This document shows positions 37,353 through 46,653 of a stretch of 64,000 nt of DNA, piece after piece (position 1 is the stretch's first letter; every line of letters starts with the position of its first letter). The position numbers were made by a program, and so were the translations under genes. The stretch lies in the NCBI GenBank assembly GCA_004193555.1, contig RPGP01000001.1, positions 856,790 through 920,789 of the forward strand. The letters run 5' to 3'. The DNA is from Desulfobacteraceae bacterium Eth-SRB1 (GTDB lineage Bacteria; Desulfobacterota; Desulfobacteria; Desulfobacterales; ETH-SRB1). Under the pieces are notes generated by a model that saw only the letters and a list, made by a program, of their open reading frames with translations, did not search any database and was not told the DNA's origin.

Positions 37353-38441
37353 ATGAAGGCAAACAGAATTTATAACTTTAACGCGGGGCCTGCTGCCCTT
37401 CCCTTGAGTGTTCTTGAAGAAATCAGAGATTCATTTATAAACTTCAAAGGGTCCGGAATGTCCATTGTCGAAGTAAGTCACAGATCAAAATGGTTTGATG
37501 ATGTAATTAACGATGCGCTAATTAGAACAAAACGGCTTTTAAATTTGGATGAAAAATTCCATGTACTTTTTATTCAAGGCGGCGCAAGCATGCAGTTTTG
37601 CATGATTCCGATGAATTTTTTACAGGATGAAAAATCGGCGGATTATGTCAATACAGGCACATGGTCAACAAAAGCGATCAAGGAAGCCGAAATACAGGGC
37701 AAAAAAATTCAGGTTGTAGCGTCATCCGAGGATAAAAATTTTTCCTATATCCCTAAGAATATACAATTCAACAAAGATGCTGTTTATGCCCACATAACAT
37801 CAAACAACACCATTAAAGGAACGCAGTGGGCATCCGTTCCAGATACCAATGGCGTGCCGCTTGTGGCAGACATGTCATCCGACATAATGAGCAAACCTGT
37901 AGATATGAATAAATTCGGCCTCATATATGCCGGAGCACAAAAAAACATAGGCCCTGCCGGCGTGTGCATGGCTATTATCCGGGATGATATGTTAAGTCTG
38001 GTTCCGGATTTTCTGCCATCCATGTTGAAATATTCTACCTTTGCTTCTAAAAACTCAATGTATAATACTCCTCCCTGTTTTGCGATTTATACTATTCAAC
38101 TCGTTATGAAGTGGCTGGAAGAAACTATTGGAGGACTCGCAAAGATGGAAGAGATAAACCGGGGAAAGGCGAAGATTCTTTATGATCTCTTAGATACAAG
38201 CGGATTCTACAAAGGAACTGCGAAGCAGGATAGCCGTTCAATGATGAATATAACTTTTCGTTTGCCCAATGAAGATCTGGAGAAAAAATTTATTCAAGAA
38301 GCTCTGGAAAACGGGTTTGGAGGTCTTAAGGGACACCGCAGCGTCGGAGGCTGCAGGGCATCCATCTATAATCCAACAACCATAGAGGCATTAGAAGCTT
38401 TAACAAATTTTATGAAAAATTTTGAACAAAAAAACGGATAA
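37353..38441 (+). CDS. serC: Phosphoserine aminotransferase
   Basis: PLP-dependent enzyme converting 3-phosphohydroxypyruvate and glutamate to phosphoserine. The N-terminus is YNFNAGPAALPLSVLEEI; the PLP lysine is in YAGAQKNIGPAGVCMA; HRSVGGCRASIYNP closes the active site. The length is 362 residues, as usual. An AGGAGG ribosome-binding site lies 10 bp before the ATG. Upstream lies an inverted CCACAGA-type phrase pair (37255-37340). No serA follows here. Confidence 0.96.
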   Translation: MKANRIYNFNAGPAALPLSVLEEIRDSFINFKGSGMSIVEVSHRSKWFDDVINDALIRTKRLLNLDEKFHVLFIQGGASMQFCMIPMNFLQDEKSADYVNTGTWSTKAIKEAEIQGKKIQVVASSEDKNFSYIPKNIQFNKDAVYAHITSNNTIKGTQWASVPDTNGVPLVADMSSDIMSKPVDMNKFGLIYAGAQKNIGPAGVCMAIIRDDMLSLVPDFLPSMLKYSTFASKNSMYNTPPCFAIYTIQLVMKWLEETIGGLAKMEEINRGKAKILYDLLDTSGFYKGTAKQDSRSMMNITFRLPNEDLEKKFIQEALENGFGGLKGHRSVGGCRASIYNPTTIEALEALTNFMKNFEQKNG

Positions 38442-38452
38442 AAAACAAACCG

Positions 38453-39607
38453 CTAATCCCTTGAATGCAGTCTAATGATTTCAAGCAAAAGCTCTGTTGT
38501 TTTTACCATATCATCAAGCCGTATTGATTCGCGTATAGTATGCACATCACGCATTCCTGTGCCTAATACTCCGGCAATAATCCCTTTCTCAAAAAATATG
38601 TTTGCATCTGAACCGCCGCCGGTTGTTTTGGTTTCCATTTTCATTCCAAGATTTGCGGCAGCTTTCATGGCAAGGGCTACAACAGGATGATTATCAGGAA
38701 CATTGGTTAACGGGAATTCGTTTTCAATATGGATATCCAGGTATGGAAGCCGGTTGTCAGAAGAATACTTTCTGCAGTTTTCGACCACCTCCTTAAAAGA
38801 TGACACAATTCTATTTGTGATTTGGTTTAGCTTTTCTTTATTATGGCTTCTGGCCTCACCCTTGACCGTTACCAGGTTTGGCACTATGTTAGTGGCTATT
38901 CCCCCTTCGACGATGCCGATATTACAGGTCGTCTCATGATCGATTCGACCTGTATCAAGCCCGGCAATAGCCTTTCCGGCAAGTATGATAGCGTTAATTC
39001 CCTTTTCAGGCTCGGCTCCGGCATGGGCGTCTTTGCCGTGGATCTTAAATTCAATTCGATTGGCGGCAGGGGCTCGTGTAACAATTCCTTCAATATCAAA
39101 CGTGTCCAGTGTATAACCGTACCTTGTATTAATAAGGCTGTAATCAAGGTGTTTGGCGCCTAAAAGACCGATTTCTTCACAGACTGTTAAGACAATTTCC
39201 AAGGGGCCATGCCGGAGGTCATTTTCATTGATAACCCTTATGGTTTCTAAGATGACAGCTATAGAGCTTTTATCGTCCGCACCTAATATGGTTGAACCGC
39301 TGCTTGTAAAATTTCCGTCTTTTAATATAGCTTTTACACCTCTGCCCGGTTCTACTGTATCCATGTGGGCATTAAGAAGAAGAGGCGGTGCTTGCGTATT
39401 TTCTGCCGATCTATTGCCGGCGAACCTGGCAATAAGATTTCCCGTATTGCTTCCTATCCTGTCTCCAGCCCCATCAATCATCGTTTCAGCGCCCATGGAG
39501 ACAAGTATTTTTCTAATTTCACCGCAAACAGCGCCTTCCTCTTTTGAGACACTGTCAATCCCGACAAGAAGTTTAAAAGTTTGTGCGAGTCTATCTTTGT
39601 TTATCAT
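38453..39607 (-). CDS. M20-family metallopeptidase, PepT-like
   Basis: Zinc di- or tripeptidase/aminoacylase of the M20/M25/M40 superfamily. Metal and catalytic residues are in LLNAHMDTVEPG, GADDKSSIAV, CEEIGLLGA, TLDTFD and GGGSDANIF. The dimerisation lid sits between (GKDAHAGAEPEKGINAI). The start is the ATG at 39607, which has AGGA directly upstream; the TTG at 39619 overlaps that site. The length is 384 residues. It is convergent with serC, 11 bp apart. The substrate is not assigned. Confidence 0.87.
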   Translation of the reverse strand: MINKDRLAQTFKLLVGIDSVSKEEGAVCGEIRKILVSMGAETMIDGAGDRIGSNTGNLIARFAGNRSAENTQAPPLLLNAHMDTVEPGRGVKAILKDGNFTSSGSTILGADDKSSIAVILETIRVINENDLRHGPLEIVLTVCEEIGLLGAKHLDYSLINTRYGYTLDTFDIEGIVTRAPAANRIEFKIHGKDAHAGAEPEKGINAIILAGKAIAGLDTGRIDHETTCNIGIVEGGIATNIVPNLVTVKGEARSHNKEKLNQITNRIVSSFKEVVENCRKYSSDNRLPYLDIHIENEFPLTNVPDNHPVVALAMKAAANLGMKMETKTTGGGSDANIFFEKGIIAGVLGTGMRDVHTIRESIRLDDMVKTTELLLEIIRLHSRD

Positions 39608-39741
39608 TTTTTCCTGCAATCTCTTCCACAGAGTTTACTGAGATTTTTCTATAAAAAAGAGAGTTTTCTCTGAGATCTCTGTGTGGTAAAAAGAATTTTT
39701 TGTTTAATCACTATTTAACGATTTCTGTATTTACATATTTA

Positions 39742-39769
39742 TTGACAAAAAATATTATGCTAATATGAT
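39742..39769 (+). promoter_or_regulatory. Promoter of tRNA-Sec
   Basis: TTGACA at 39742-39747, a 16-bp spacer and TATGAT at 39764-39769; the tRNA starts 37 bp later. Between promoter and tRNA, TGAGACCTTTGACAAC at about 39779 matches the end of the GAGACC repeat family. Confidence 0.6.
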
Positions 39770-39806
39770 ACAAAATTTTGAGACCTTTGACAACCTCTGC
39801 CAAAAT

Positions 39807-39904
39807 GGAAGTGCGCAGCTCACTGGTGGGGCTCCCGGACTTCAAATCCGGTGTGGGGCGCTAAAACCGTCCCGGGTGGGTTCGATTCCCATGCACTTCC
39901 GCCA
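39807..39904 (+). tRNA. selC: tRNA-Sec (TCA)
   Basis: An 8-bp acceptor stem GGAAGTGC/GCACTTCC, discriminator G and encoded GCCA end. The anticodon loop CTTCAAA gives TCA at 39842-39844. A long variable arm (about 39852-39875) and a GTTCGATTCC T arm are present. The features match bacterial selenocysteine tRNA, so the organism reads some UGA codons as Sec. selA, selB and selD are not in the window. Confidence 0.97.
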
Positions 39905-40206
39905 CAATTTGTTGATATCACTCATTTTACATCTTTTCTTTTTTGGCTCTTTGACGGAATATAATTTCCTGTGCAAGTCCCCCGTCTTCAGTTTTTAACC
40001 AGGAACTGTCTGCTGCTATTGTTCATTCGTCATTTGCCAGCCATTTTATCGTCGTTCTCGATGGCAACAAACTTCCTGTATTCTTTTACCCACTCATTTC
40101 TGTTTAGGGATATATAATGTTTGCCTTACCACTTTGCCCGTGTTATAATTTTTTGTTTTATTTTATTTATAAATGCCTGAAATTATTAAAAAGACTGAGG
40201 AAAAAC
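39905..40206. other. Spacer with no recognised gene
   Basis: About 300 bp between tRNA-Sec and the helicase. The minus strand has a short readable peptide, NRNEWVKEYRKFVAIENDDK then M-A-G-K and a stop (around 40040-40110), which may be the tail of a lost gene. No repeat element or promoter stands out. Confidence 0.3.
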
Positions 40207-41886
40207 ATGAGTTTCAAAAATTTGGATTTAATTGACGAGTTGTTACAGGCGGTTAATGAATTAGGGTTTGTTGAACCCACGCCCATCCAGACAGATGCAA
40301 TTCCTGAAATTATTGGAGGGGAGAGAGATCTTGTAGGGCTTGCCCAGACCGGAACAGGTAAAACAGCAGCTTTTGGGTTACCTATGATCCAGCTGATTGA
40401 TTTTGATCAGACACATACTCAAGGGCTGGTGATTTGCCCCACGAGGGAACTCTGTTTGCAGATTTCAAATGACATTAAAAAATTATGCAGATATGTAAAA
40501 GGCGCTAAGGTTGTTGCCGTTTATGGCGGCGCCAGCATTGAAAATCAGAGAAAGCAGATTAAAAAAGGCGCTCAGATTATTGTGGCAACACCAGGGAGAT
40601 TGCTTGATTTTATTAATAGAAAAACAGCAAAACTTTCCAGAGTGTCATATGTGGTTCTTGATGAAGCGGATGAAATGCTCAATATGGGATTTCAGGAAGA
40701 TATAGATGCCATTTTAAAAAATACGCCGGCTCAGAAAAGAACCTGGCTGTTTTCCGCAACAATGCCCAAAGAGGTTGCAAGAATTGCAAAAAGATATATG
40801 AAAAATCCGGTTGAGATAACCATAGGGAAGAAAAATGCCGGCGCGGAAAATATTTTGCATGTGAATTATATCGTTAAAGAAAAAGACAGGTATCACGCGT
40901 TAAAACGGATTATTGATTATTACCCGGATATTTATGGCCTTGTGTTTTGCCGCACGCGAAAAGATACACAGGAAATAGCAGAGAAACTGATCAAAGACAG
41001 CTATAATGCTGATGCCCTTCATGGAGACCTTTCTCAGGCGCAGCGAGATAAAGTCATGCGCAGCTTTAAAACCAAAGCCATTCAGATTCTTATTGCAACA
41101 GATGTTGCTGCCCGCGGGATAGATGTTTCCGATATCACCCATGTCATTAACTATAAACTCCCAGATGAGGCGGGAAACTATACTCACAGGAGCGGCAGAA
41201 CGGCAAGAGCGGGGAAATCAGGAACATCCATAGCCATCATCAATTCCCGGGAAAAAAGCAAACTTCAGTTAATAGAAAGAAAAGCAGGGGTTAAATTTAA
41301 TTATGCAAAAGTCCCGGAAGGATATGCAATTTGTGAGAAACAGATCTATTCCATGATTAGCAAAATGGTAGAAGTTAAAGTGGATCAGAAAGAAATCGAG
41401 CGTTTCCTGCCGCTGGTCTATGATACATTAGATGGTCTTACAAAAGAAGAGCTCATTTGCAAGTTTGTTTCAATTGAATTTAACCGCTTTCTTAATTATT
41501 ATAAAGATTCCAAAGATATAAATGTATCCTTGAAAAACAAGGAAGATGCTCATCGTCCTGTAAAAAAAGATCGACAACAAAGAAATTTAGAATCTGGGAA
41601 ATCGAAAAGGTTTTTCTTAAATACAGGATCTATGGACAATCTAAAAAAAGGCGCTTTGATAAGAACCCTATGCAGCAGAGCCGGCATTAGCTCCGAAAAG
41701 ATTGGTCCAATAGAAATCATGCGGGAATTTTCTTTTTTTGAAGTTGAAACAAGTGTTGCGGCTAAAGTGTTAAAATCAATGAAAGGCGCTAAAATTGATG
41801 GTCGAAATGTTCGGGTTCAGTATGCCGAAAATAAGAAAGCGCAAATCAAACGATCTAAAAAAAGTAAAAAGAGAAAGAAAAGTTAA
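40207..41886 (+). CDS. DEAD-box RNA helicase with DbpA-type RNA-binding domain
   Basis: ATP-dependent RNA helicase for ribosome assembly or mRNA remodelling. The ATG at 40207 has GAGG upstream; the longer frame from 40117 is rejected. Motifs: PTPIQTDA (Q), AQTGTGKTA (I), PTREL (Ia), DEADEMLNMGF (II), SAT (III), HRSGRTARAGKSG (VI). Residues about 475-545 form the DbpA/CsdA-type RRM (NLKKGALIRTLCSRAGISSE, then GPIEIMREFSFFEVE). The tail is very lysine-rich (KKAQIKRSKKSKKRKKS). It lies between DeaD and DbpA types, so no symbol is given. The length is 559 residues. Confidence 0.93.
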   Translation: MSFKNLDLIDELLQAVNELGFVEPTPIQTDAIPEIIGGERDLVGLAQTGTGKTAAFGLPMIQLIDFDQTHTQGLVICPTRELCLQISNDIKKLCRYVKGAKVVAVYGGASIENQRKQIKKGAQIIVATPGRLLDFINRKTAKLSRVSYVVLDEADEMLNMGFQEDIDAILKNTPAQKRTWLFSATMPKEVARIAKRYMKNPVEITIGKKNAGAENILHVNYIVKEKDRYHALKRIIDYYPDIYGLVFCRTRKDTQEIAEKLIKDSYNADALHGDLSQAQRDKVMRSFKTKAIQILIATDVAARGIDVSDITHVINYKLPDEAGNYTHRSGRTARAGKSGTSIAIINSREKSKLQLIERKAGVKFNYAKVPEGYAICEKQIYSMISKMVEVKVDQKEIERFLPLVYDTLDGLTKEELICKFVSIEFNRFLNYYKDSKDINVSLKNKEDAHRPVKKDRQQRNLESGKSKRFFLNTGSMDNLKKGALIRTLCSRAGISSEKIGPIEIMREFSFFEVETSVAAKVLKSMKGAKIDGRNVRVQYAENKKAQIKRSKKSKKRKKS

Positions 41887-42031
41887 AATACAAGACAATC
41901 GATTTAAATAGCGCTGTCTCTACCCTGCCTGTCTCCAGATCTTTTTTCTGGGCGCCTTTCATCCTGATTGGCGAATGGGAGTAAAAATACTTCGGTATTA
42001 AATCTTGTAGTGTTTGAATAACAGATTAAGC

Positions 42032-43738
42032 TCAGCAGCTCTGTTTTTTTTCAATCCTTGCCCATGAATCCCGCAAAGTTGCTGTCCGGTTAAATACGAG
42101 CGCCCCTTCATGAGAATCGACAGAATCCACGCAGAAATAGCCAAGCCTTTCAAACTGATACCGGCTTCCCTGTTTTGCGCCTGCAAGACCTGGTTCAACA
42201 CGGCAGGATGTTAAAATTTCCATGGAGTTTGGATTCAAATAATCCATAAAATCAACGGTGTCTTTTCCCTCTGCCGGGTTTTCTTTTATAAACTGACGAT
42301 CATACAGACGGACTTCTGCCTTAATTGAATGAGACGCTGAAACCCAGTGCAGAGTTCCTCTGACCTTACGGCCATCCGAAGACCATCCTCCTTTTGTTTC
42401 AGGATCATACGTGCAGCGCAGCTCAATAATTTTACCGGTTTTTTCATCCTTTATCACTTGCTCACACCTGATATAATAAGCGTATCTCAACCTTACTTCA
42501 CGGCCTGGAGTCAGTCGGAAAAACTTTTTGGGCGGATCTTCACGAAAATCCTCCTGTTCAATATACAGCACCCGTGAAAAAGGAACCTTCCGAGTCCCCA
42601 TGTCGGGATTTGTCGGGTGATTCTGAGCCTCCAGTTCTTCTGTCAGGTCTTTTGGATAGTTATCAATGACAACTCGAAGAGGATGCAGGACACCCATAAC
42701 ACGTGGAGATCGTTCGTTTAGATCCTCCCTGATGCAATACTCAAGCAGCGCCATGTCAACAATGCTATCTCTCTTTGCCACTCCAATACGTTCGCTGAAA
42801 TTTCGTATTGCTTCAGAAGTGTATCCCCGTCTTTGCATGCCTGATATTGTAGGCATACGCGGGTCATCCCATCCGCTTACATGCCCCTGTTCAACCAGCT
42901 TCAAAAGTTTCCGCTTACTCATCACTGTATAGGTCAGGTTGAGCCGGGCAAACTCGATCTGCTGAGGATGACAATCAACATTCAGCTCGTCAAGTATCCA
43001 GTCATAAAGAGGCCGGTGATCTTCAAATTCCAGGGTGCAGAGAGAATGTGTAATGCCTTCGATAGAGTCTGAAAGGCAATGAGCATAATCATACATCGGA
43101 TAAATGCACCACTTGTTGCCGGTTCTGTGATGCGCCATGTGTTTAATGCGATAAATAACAGGATCACGCATATTTAAATTCGGGGCCTGCATATCAATTT
43201 TTGCTCGAAGCACATGGGCCCCGTCTTCAAATTCTCCTGCCCGCATACGCCCAAACATGTCCAGGTTTTCTTCAATCGAACGGTTGCGCCAGGGGCTGTC
43301 TTTTCCATGCTCAGTCAAGGTTCCGCGATGCTTTCTTATTTCTTCCGCACTCAGGCTGCATACATAGGCCTTGCCTTTCTTTATCAACTGAACAGCATAC
43401 TCATATAGTTGATCAAAATAGTCTGATGTATAATAGAGCCGACTGCCCCAGTCAAATCCAAGCCACCTGACGTCTGCTTTTATTGATTCTACATATTCGA
43501 TATCTTCCTTGACCGGATCTGTATCATCAAATCGCAGGTTGCAGACACCTCCATCATGTTCGGCAGCAATCCCAAAATTAAGACAGATCGACTTGGCATG
43601 TCCGATATGCAGATATCCGTTTGGTTCGGGAGGGAAGCGGGTTACAATGCGACCATTGTTTTTGTTTGCTTTCAAATCTTCAGCAATAATATTGCGAATA
43701 AAGTCAGCCGGTAGAGAATGCTTTGCAGTATTATTCAT
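42032..43738 (-). CDS. glnS: Glutamine-tRNA ligase
   Basis: Class I synthetase charging tRNA-Gln directly. [20 protein letters not shown] has the HIGH motif. [19 protein letters not shown] and [11 protein letters not shown] (the KMSKS counterpart) follow. The C-terminal anticodon-binding beta barrels contain [17 protein letters not shown] and [20 protein letters not shown]. The length of 568 residues fits. A true GlnS next to GatCA in one genome implies that Gln-tRNA is not made only by amidation. Confidence 0.96.
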   Translation of the reverse strand: MNNTAKHSLPADFIRNIIAEDLKANKNNGRIVTRFPPEPNGYLHIGHAKSICLNFGIAAEHDGGVCNLRFDDTDPVKEDIEYVESIKADVRWLGFDWGSRLYYTSDYFDQLYEYAVQLIKKGKAYVCSLSAEEIRKHRGTLTEHGKDSPWRNRSIEENLDMFGRMRAGEFEDGAHVLRAKIDMQAPNLNMRDPVIYRIKHMAHHRTGNKWCIYPMYDYAHCLSDSIEGITHSLCTLEFEDHRPLYDWILDELNVDCHPQQIEFARLNLTYTVMSKRKLLKLVEQGHVSGWDDPRMPTISGMQRRGYTSEAIRNFSERIGVAKRDSIVDMALLEYCIREDLNERSPRVMGVLHPLRVVIDNYPKDLTEELEAQNHPTNPDMGTRKVPFSRVLYIEQEDFREDPPKKFFRLTPGREVRLRYAYYIRCEQVIKDEKTGKIIELRCTYDPETKGGWSSDGRKVRGTLHWVSASHSIKAEVRLYDRQFIKENPAEGKDTVDFMDYLNPNSMEILTSCRVEPGLAGAKQGSRYQFERLGYFCVDSVDSHEGALVFNRTATLRDSWARIEKKQSC

Positions 43739-43828
43739 TAAATATTTCCTGTTCTTTTTATGGTGTTTCCAATAATCATGCGGTTCGAGTATTTGCAGGC
43801 TCCAGATAGTTCACAAAACGGAAGGTTT

Positions 43829-44119
43829 TTAACGATTAAGATATTTTTTTAGTTCCCGATAGAAATTTTGGTGAGAACCAAAAGTATAAAGAAAAAGAGA
43901 GTTTTTTCTAATCTCATATGCCAAAAGGATTAACGAGTTCATGGATTTAAATTTATACACCTGGATTCCACTCAGATCACCGACCTTCAGGGTTCCTATT
44001 TCCGGGTCTCGAGCTATTTTACGAACTGCCTTATCTAAATCTTTGACTTGGTTCTTATGCAGCCTTTTTTTCTGTTTGGCAAACAAAGGGGACTGAATGA
44101 TTTTATTTGTTTCATTCAT
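43829..44119 (-). CDS. RelE/ParE-superfamily toxin
   Basis: A 96-residue basic protein with the RelE fold pattern: LFAKQKKRLHKNQVKDLDKA (helices), then DPEIGTLKVGDLSGIQVYKF and LILLAYEIRKNSLFLYTFGS (strands) and a YRELKKYL tail. Members act as ribosome-dependent mRNA interferases or gyrase poisons. The start overlaps the stop of the upstream antitoxin by 4 bp (ATGA), the usual toxin-antitoxin arrangement. The target cannot be read from the sequence. Confidence 0.8.
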   Translation of the reverse strand: MNETNKIIQSPLFAKQKKRLHKNQVKDLDKAVRKIARDPEIGTLKVGDLSGIQVYKFKSMNSLILLAYEIRKNSLFLYTFGSHQNFYRELKKYLNR

Positions 44120-44343
44120 TCGCCTTCTCCGAAAACATACGGGGTTCCAAGCCCAGCTTTAATTTGCTCTTTTGCAATGAGAATTTCTTGAATAAATGGC
44201 AATGGCAGATCTGGATTTTCTTCAATTATTTGGCCGATGCTTGCCCAATATTCAATTTGACCGGCAATAGATCGTTTAAATACTTTTGATTTAATTTTGG
44301 CTTTTGTTGTAAGGTCATCTGATATTTTAACGGCTGTTGGCAT
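44116..44343 (-). CDS. ParD-like antitoxin
   Basis: A 75-residue protein starting MPTAVKISDDLTTKAKIKSK, a ribbon-helix-helix DNA-binding region as in TA_antitoxin/ParD-like families, with SIAGQIEYWASIGQIIEENP as the following helices. The C-terminal part would wrap the toxin. It probably represses its own promoter. First gene of the pair; the region upstream is AT-rich. Confidence 0.75.
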   Translation of the reverse strand: MPTAVKISDDLTTKAKIKSKVFKRSIAGQIEYWASIGQIIEENPDLPLPFIQEILIAKEQIKAGLGTPYVFGEGE

Positions 44344-44523
44344 AATTATACTCCATTTTTATGGTTTTTATTAATAATAATATGAATCATAATACAATAA
44401 TTTGCAACCATAAATTGTAAATTGTTTTATATTGCCATCAGTCAGCATTCATCCGAGTGTCGGGCCTTTAGTTCCTCCCAAAACGTTCGTGTCAAGAAAA
44501 ATCTTTACGATACCTTATAACGA

Positions 44524-44543
44524 ATTTTCCGTATACGGAAAAT
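44524..44543. promoter_or_regulatory. 20-bp perfect palindrome
   Basis: ATTTTCCGTATACGGAAAAT is a perfect palindrome in the 44344-44998 spacer, 180 bp upstream of the antitoxin. It could be a dimeric regulator site. Apart from this and element copy B the spacer holds only unrecognised sequence, perhaps remnants of a lost gene. Confidence 0.4.
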
Positions 44544-44711
44544 GTTAAACAAGGGACTACAGCGCACATGATTTTATTCGTTCCTCATTTTATTTTTGGT
44601 CTTTTGAGTGGTCTTGGGGACGCCCTCGACTAATTAGACTTATGACTATTTAACCGATAAAGCGTTTTAGCAATTGCAGAAGGCGGCACCCCCCAAATGA
44701 CGGCCGGCTTC

Positions 44712-44853
44712 GAGACCTTTGCAAAACACCCCCTTTTGCCCGATTACTGCGTCAAGCTCAAATTTCAATCCTCGAAATATTCAATATATTCCTCCGGTTG
44801 AAATTTTCGCCTTCCTTGTACTCGAACAAAATTGAACATTTTTCAAAGGTCTC
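44712..44853. mobile_element. GAGACC-family miniature element, copy B (142 bp)
   Basis: Ends GAGACCTTTGCAAAA and TTTTTCAAAGGTCTC. The flanking 5-bp direct repeat GCTTC is at 44707-44711 and 44854-44858. The interior matches copy A with deletions. Non-coding. Confidence 0.9.
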
Positions 44854-44998
44854 GCTTCAGTCAGCAAAACGCCCATGCAATCAGGCGGTTGTTGGGGCGG
44901 GACTTGCCGCTTACTGGCTTAGATGCAATCTCTTTCCTACCTTAGTTCCTGAAATACCCAATTCCCTGACAGACCAATAAGCCAAAACACTGTGTGCT

Positions 44999-46318
44999 TT
45001 AATACAGATTCGGATGTTTGCCTGGCAACAGCGATATGGCGTAAAGCGGTAGATTGTATATTTTCCCATCCTTTTTGAAATTAAGCAGATTTGTCCGCGC
45101 GAGCAAGGGCGGTTTGAATTGCAAATCATATGAGCGTAACCTTTTGCTCTTTGGATTAATGCCTGCCTTAACCTCCAGCGGACAGATCCGGTCTGCGAAT
45201 TCACAGAGAAAGTCAAGCTCGGCTTTTCCGCCTTTACTTCGCCAGTAATAGAGCTGTTGTTGAAAATGTGAAACCAGTTGCTGGGCGACATAATTTTCTA
45301 CAAACGCCCCCTCATACTCATTGAAAAGTCGTTTCCCCTGCACCAGCAGCTCAACAGGTGTACCGGCCATGGCTCCCAGCAATCCAACATCCAGGGCATA
45401 TACCTTAAAACAACTTACGTCCGCATAATGTATAAGGGGATGTTTAGCGGTTTCAACCGCTCTTGCCCGATAGATCAGGCCGGTATCTTCGAGCCAGACC
45501 AGTGCATTTTCATAGTCACGAGCCCGGGCGCTTTTTTTAATGGCAGAAAAAACAAACTTTTTGTTTTCTCTTGCGAGATGTTTGGTTATAGAATCCCAAA
45601 TCAGTGTAAGCTTGGGAATGTCGGATGCAGGCGCATGTTTGGCAAAATCCAAAACATAGGATTTGATGATTCCTTCCTGAATCACCCTGGTCTCCAGTCC
45701 ATTGCCTGTATCGGCAAAACAATTGACAGCTTCCGGCATACCTCCAATAAAATAATAACAACGGAGCATATCGATCAGATGTAAATGAAACGCTTCAGTA
45801 ATCGGAACAGACGCATCGATATTTTCAAGCAGCTTCCTGTATCTCGATTCTCCCATAGCATCGAGAAATTCCAAAAATGTCATTGGATAAAGATAAAGAA
45901 AATTTACCTTCCCTACTGGAAATGATCCTGGAACAGACAGTTTCACGCCAAGAAGAGAGCCTGCCGCTGCTATGTGAACATTGTTTTTTTGTTCAGCGAA
46001 ATACTTCAGTGAATTTAAAGCACGATTTGAAGCCTGGATTTCATCGAAGATAATCAGATCTGCGCCCGGCTTAATCTCAAGATTCATATAAATGGAAAGC
46101 TCTGCCAGTATCCTTTCCGGATTCAGATCGCGTTGAAAAAACTGGCCGAGGCCGGGATTTTCTTCAAAGTTGCAGTATATAACGTTTCTGTATTCATTGT
46201 GCCCGAATTCTTTCAATATAAACGTTTTTCCTGTTTGCCTGGCGCCTTGCAAGAGGAGCGGCTTTTTCTTGGGGGATGATTTCCATGCTAACAATTTTGC
46301 GTATATATCTCTTTTCAT
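44999..46318 (-). CDS. AAA ATPase with DUF4143 domain
   Basis: A 439-residue P-loop ATPase of the AAA_14/DUF4143 group. Walker A is QGARQTGKTF (about residue 25), Walker B LIIFDEIQ, sensor HIAAAGSLLG. The DUF4143 part follows (FKVYALDVGLLGAM, EGAFVENYVAQQL) and ends in a nuclease-like core, YYWRSKGGKAELDFLCEFAD with PLEVKAG, resembling the archaeal Holliday-junction nuclease fold. These genes spread as accessory singletons; their function is unproven. It looks complete. Confidence 0.85.
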   Translation of the reverse strand: MKRDIYAKLLAWKSSPKKKPLLLQGARQTGKTFILKEFGHNEYRNVIYCNFEENPGLGQFFQRDLNPERILAELSIYMNLEIKPGADLIIFDEIQASNRALNSLKYFAEQKNNVHIAAAGSLLGVKLSVPGSFPVGKVNFLYLYPMTFLEFLDAMGESRYRKLLENIDASVPITEAFHLHLIDMLRCYYFIGGMPEAVNCFADTGNGLETRVIQEGIIKSYVLDFAKHAPASDIPKLTLIWDSITKHLARENKKFVFSAIKKSARARDYENALVWLEDTGLIYRARAVETAKHPLIHYADVSCFKVYALDVGLLGAMAGTPVELLVQGKRLFNEYEGAFVENYVAQQLVSHFQQQLYYWRSKGGKAELDFLCEFADRICPLEVKAGINPKSKRLRSYDLQFKPPLLARTNLLNFKKDGKIYNLPLYAISLLPGKHPNLY

Positions 46319-46528
46319 GATGCGGAATAATGCTACGAATGAAATTCGCTGTCAAGGATTTTCGGCTAAAATATGTGATAATTGTCACTTTATTCAGACA
46401 TAAAATGTGCTTTATTGCACAAAACGTTCCCGTTCACAAGGTGGCATGCTTTTTTTCACGAAATCGTCATAATAGATATGTCCTCTTTTTTTTGTTATAG
46501 CATACAGCGGGACATCCTCGAATAGATA

Positions 46529-46653
46529 GGGGTCAGGGGTTAGTATTCAGGGGCCAGCAAGGTATGTAGGTCTAAGAAAGTATATCTCATCTGTTGAGCT
46601 ATTATCAAAAACTGCGCGATTCGGTTTGCTGATCCCCGACCCCTGATCCCTGG
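46529..46653. repeat. Inverted-repeat element, GGGGTCAGGGG family (125 bp)
   Basis: GGGGTCAGGGGTTAGTATTC at the left faces an inverted arm (GATCCCCGACCCCTGATCCC) at the right. The element directly abuts the TraB-gene stop codon at 46654. The rest of the 46319-46653 spacer shows no gene. Confidence 0.75.

Noticed and set aside
46529-46653. Intrinsic terminator for the TraB gene
   Set aside because: The arms are far apart and no T-tract follows; it fits the inverted-phrase elements better.
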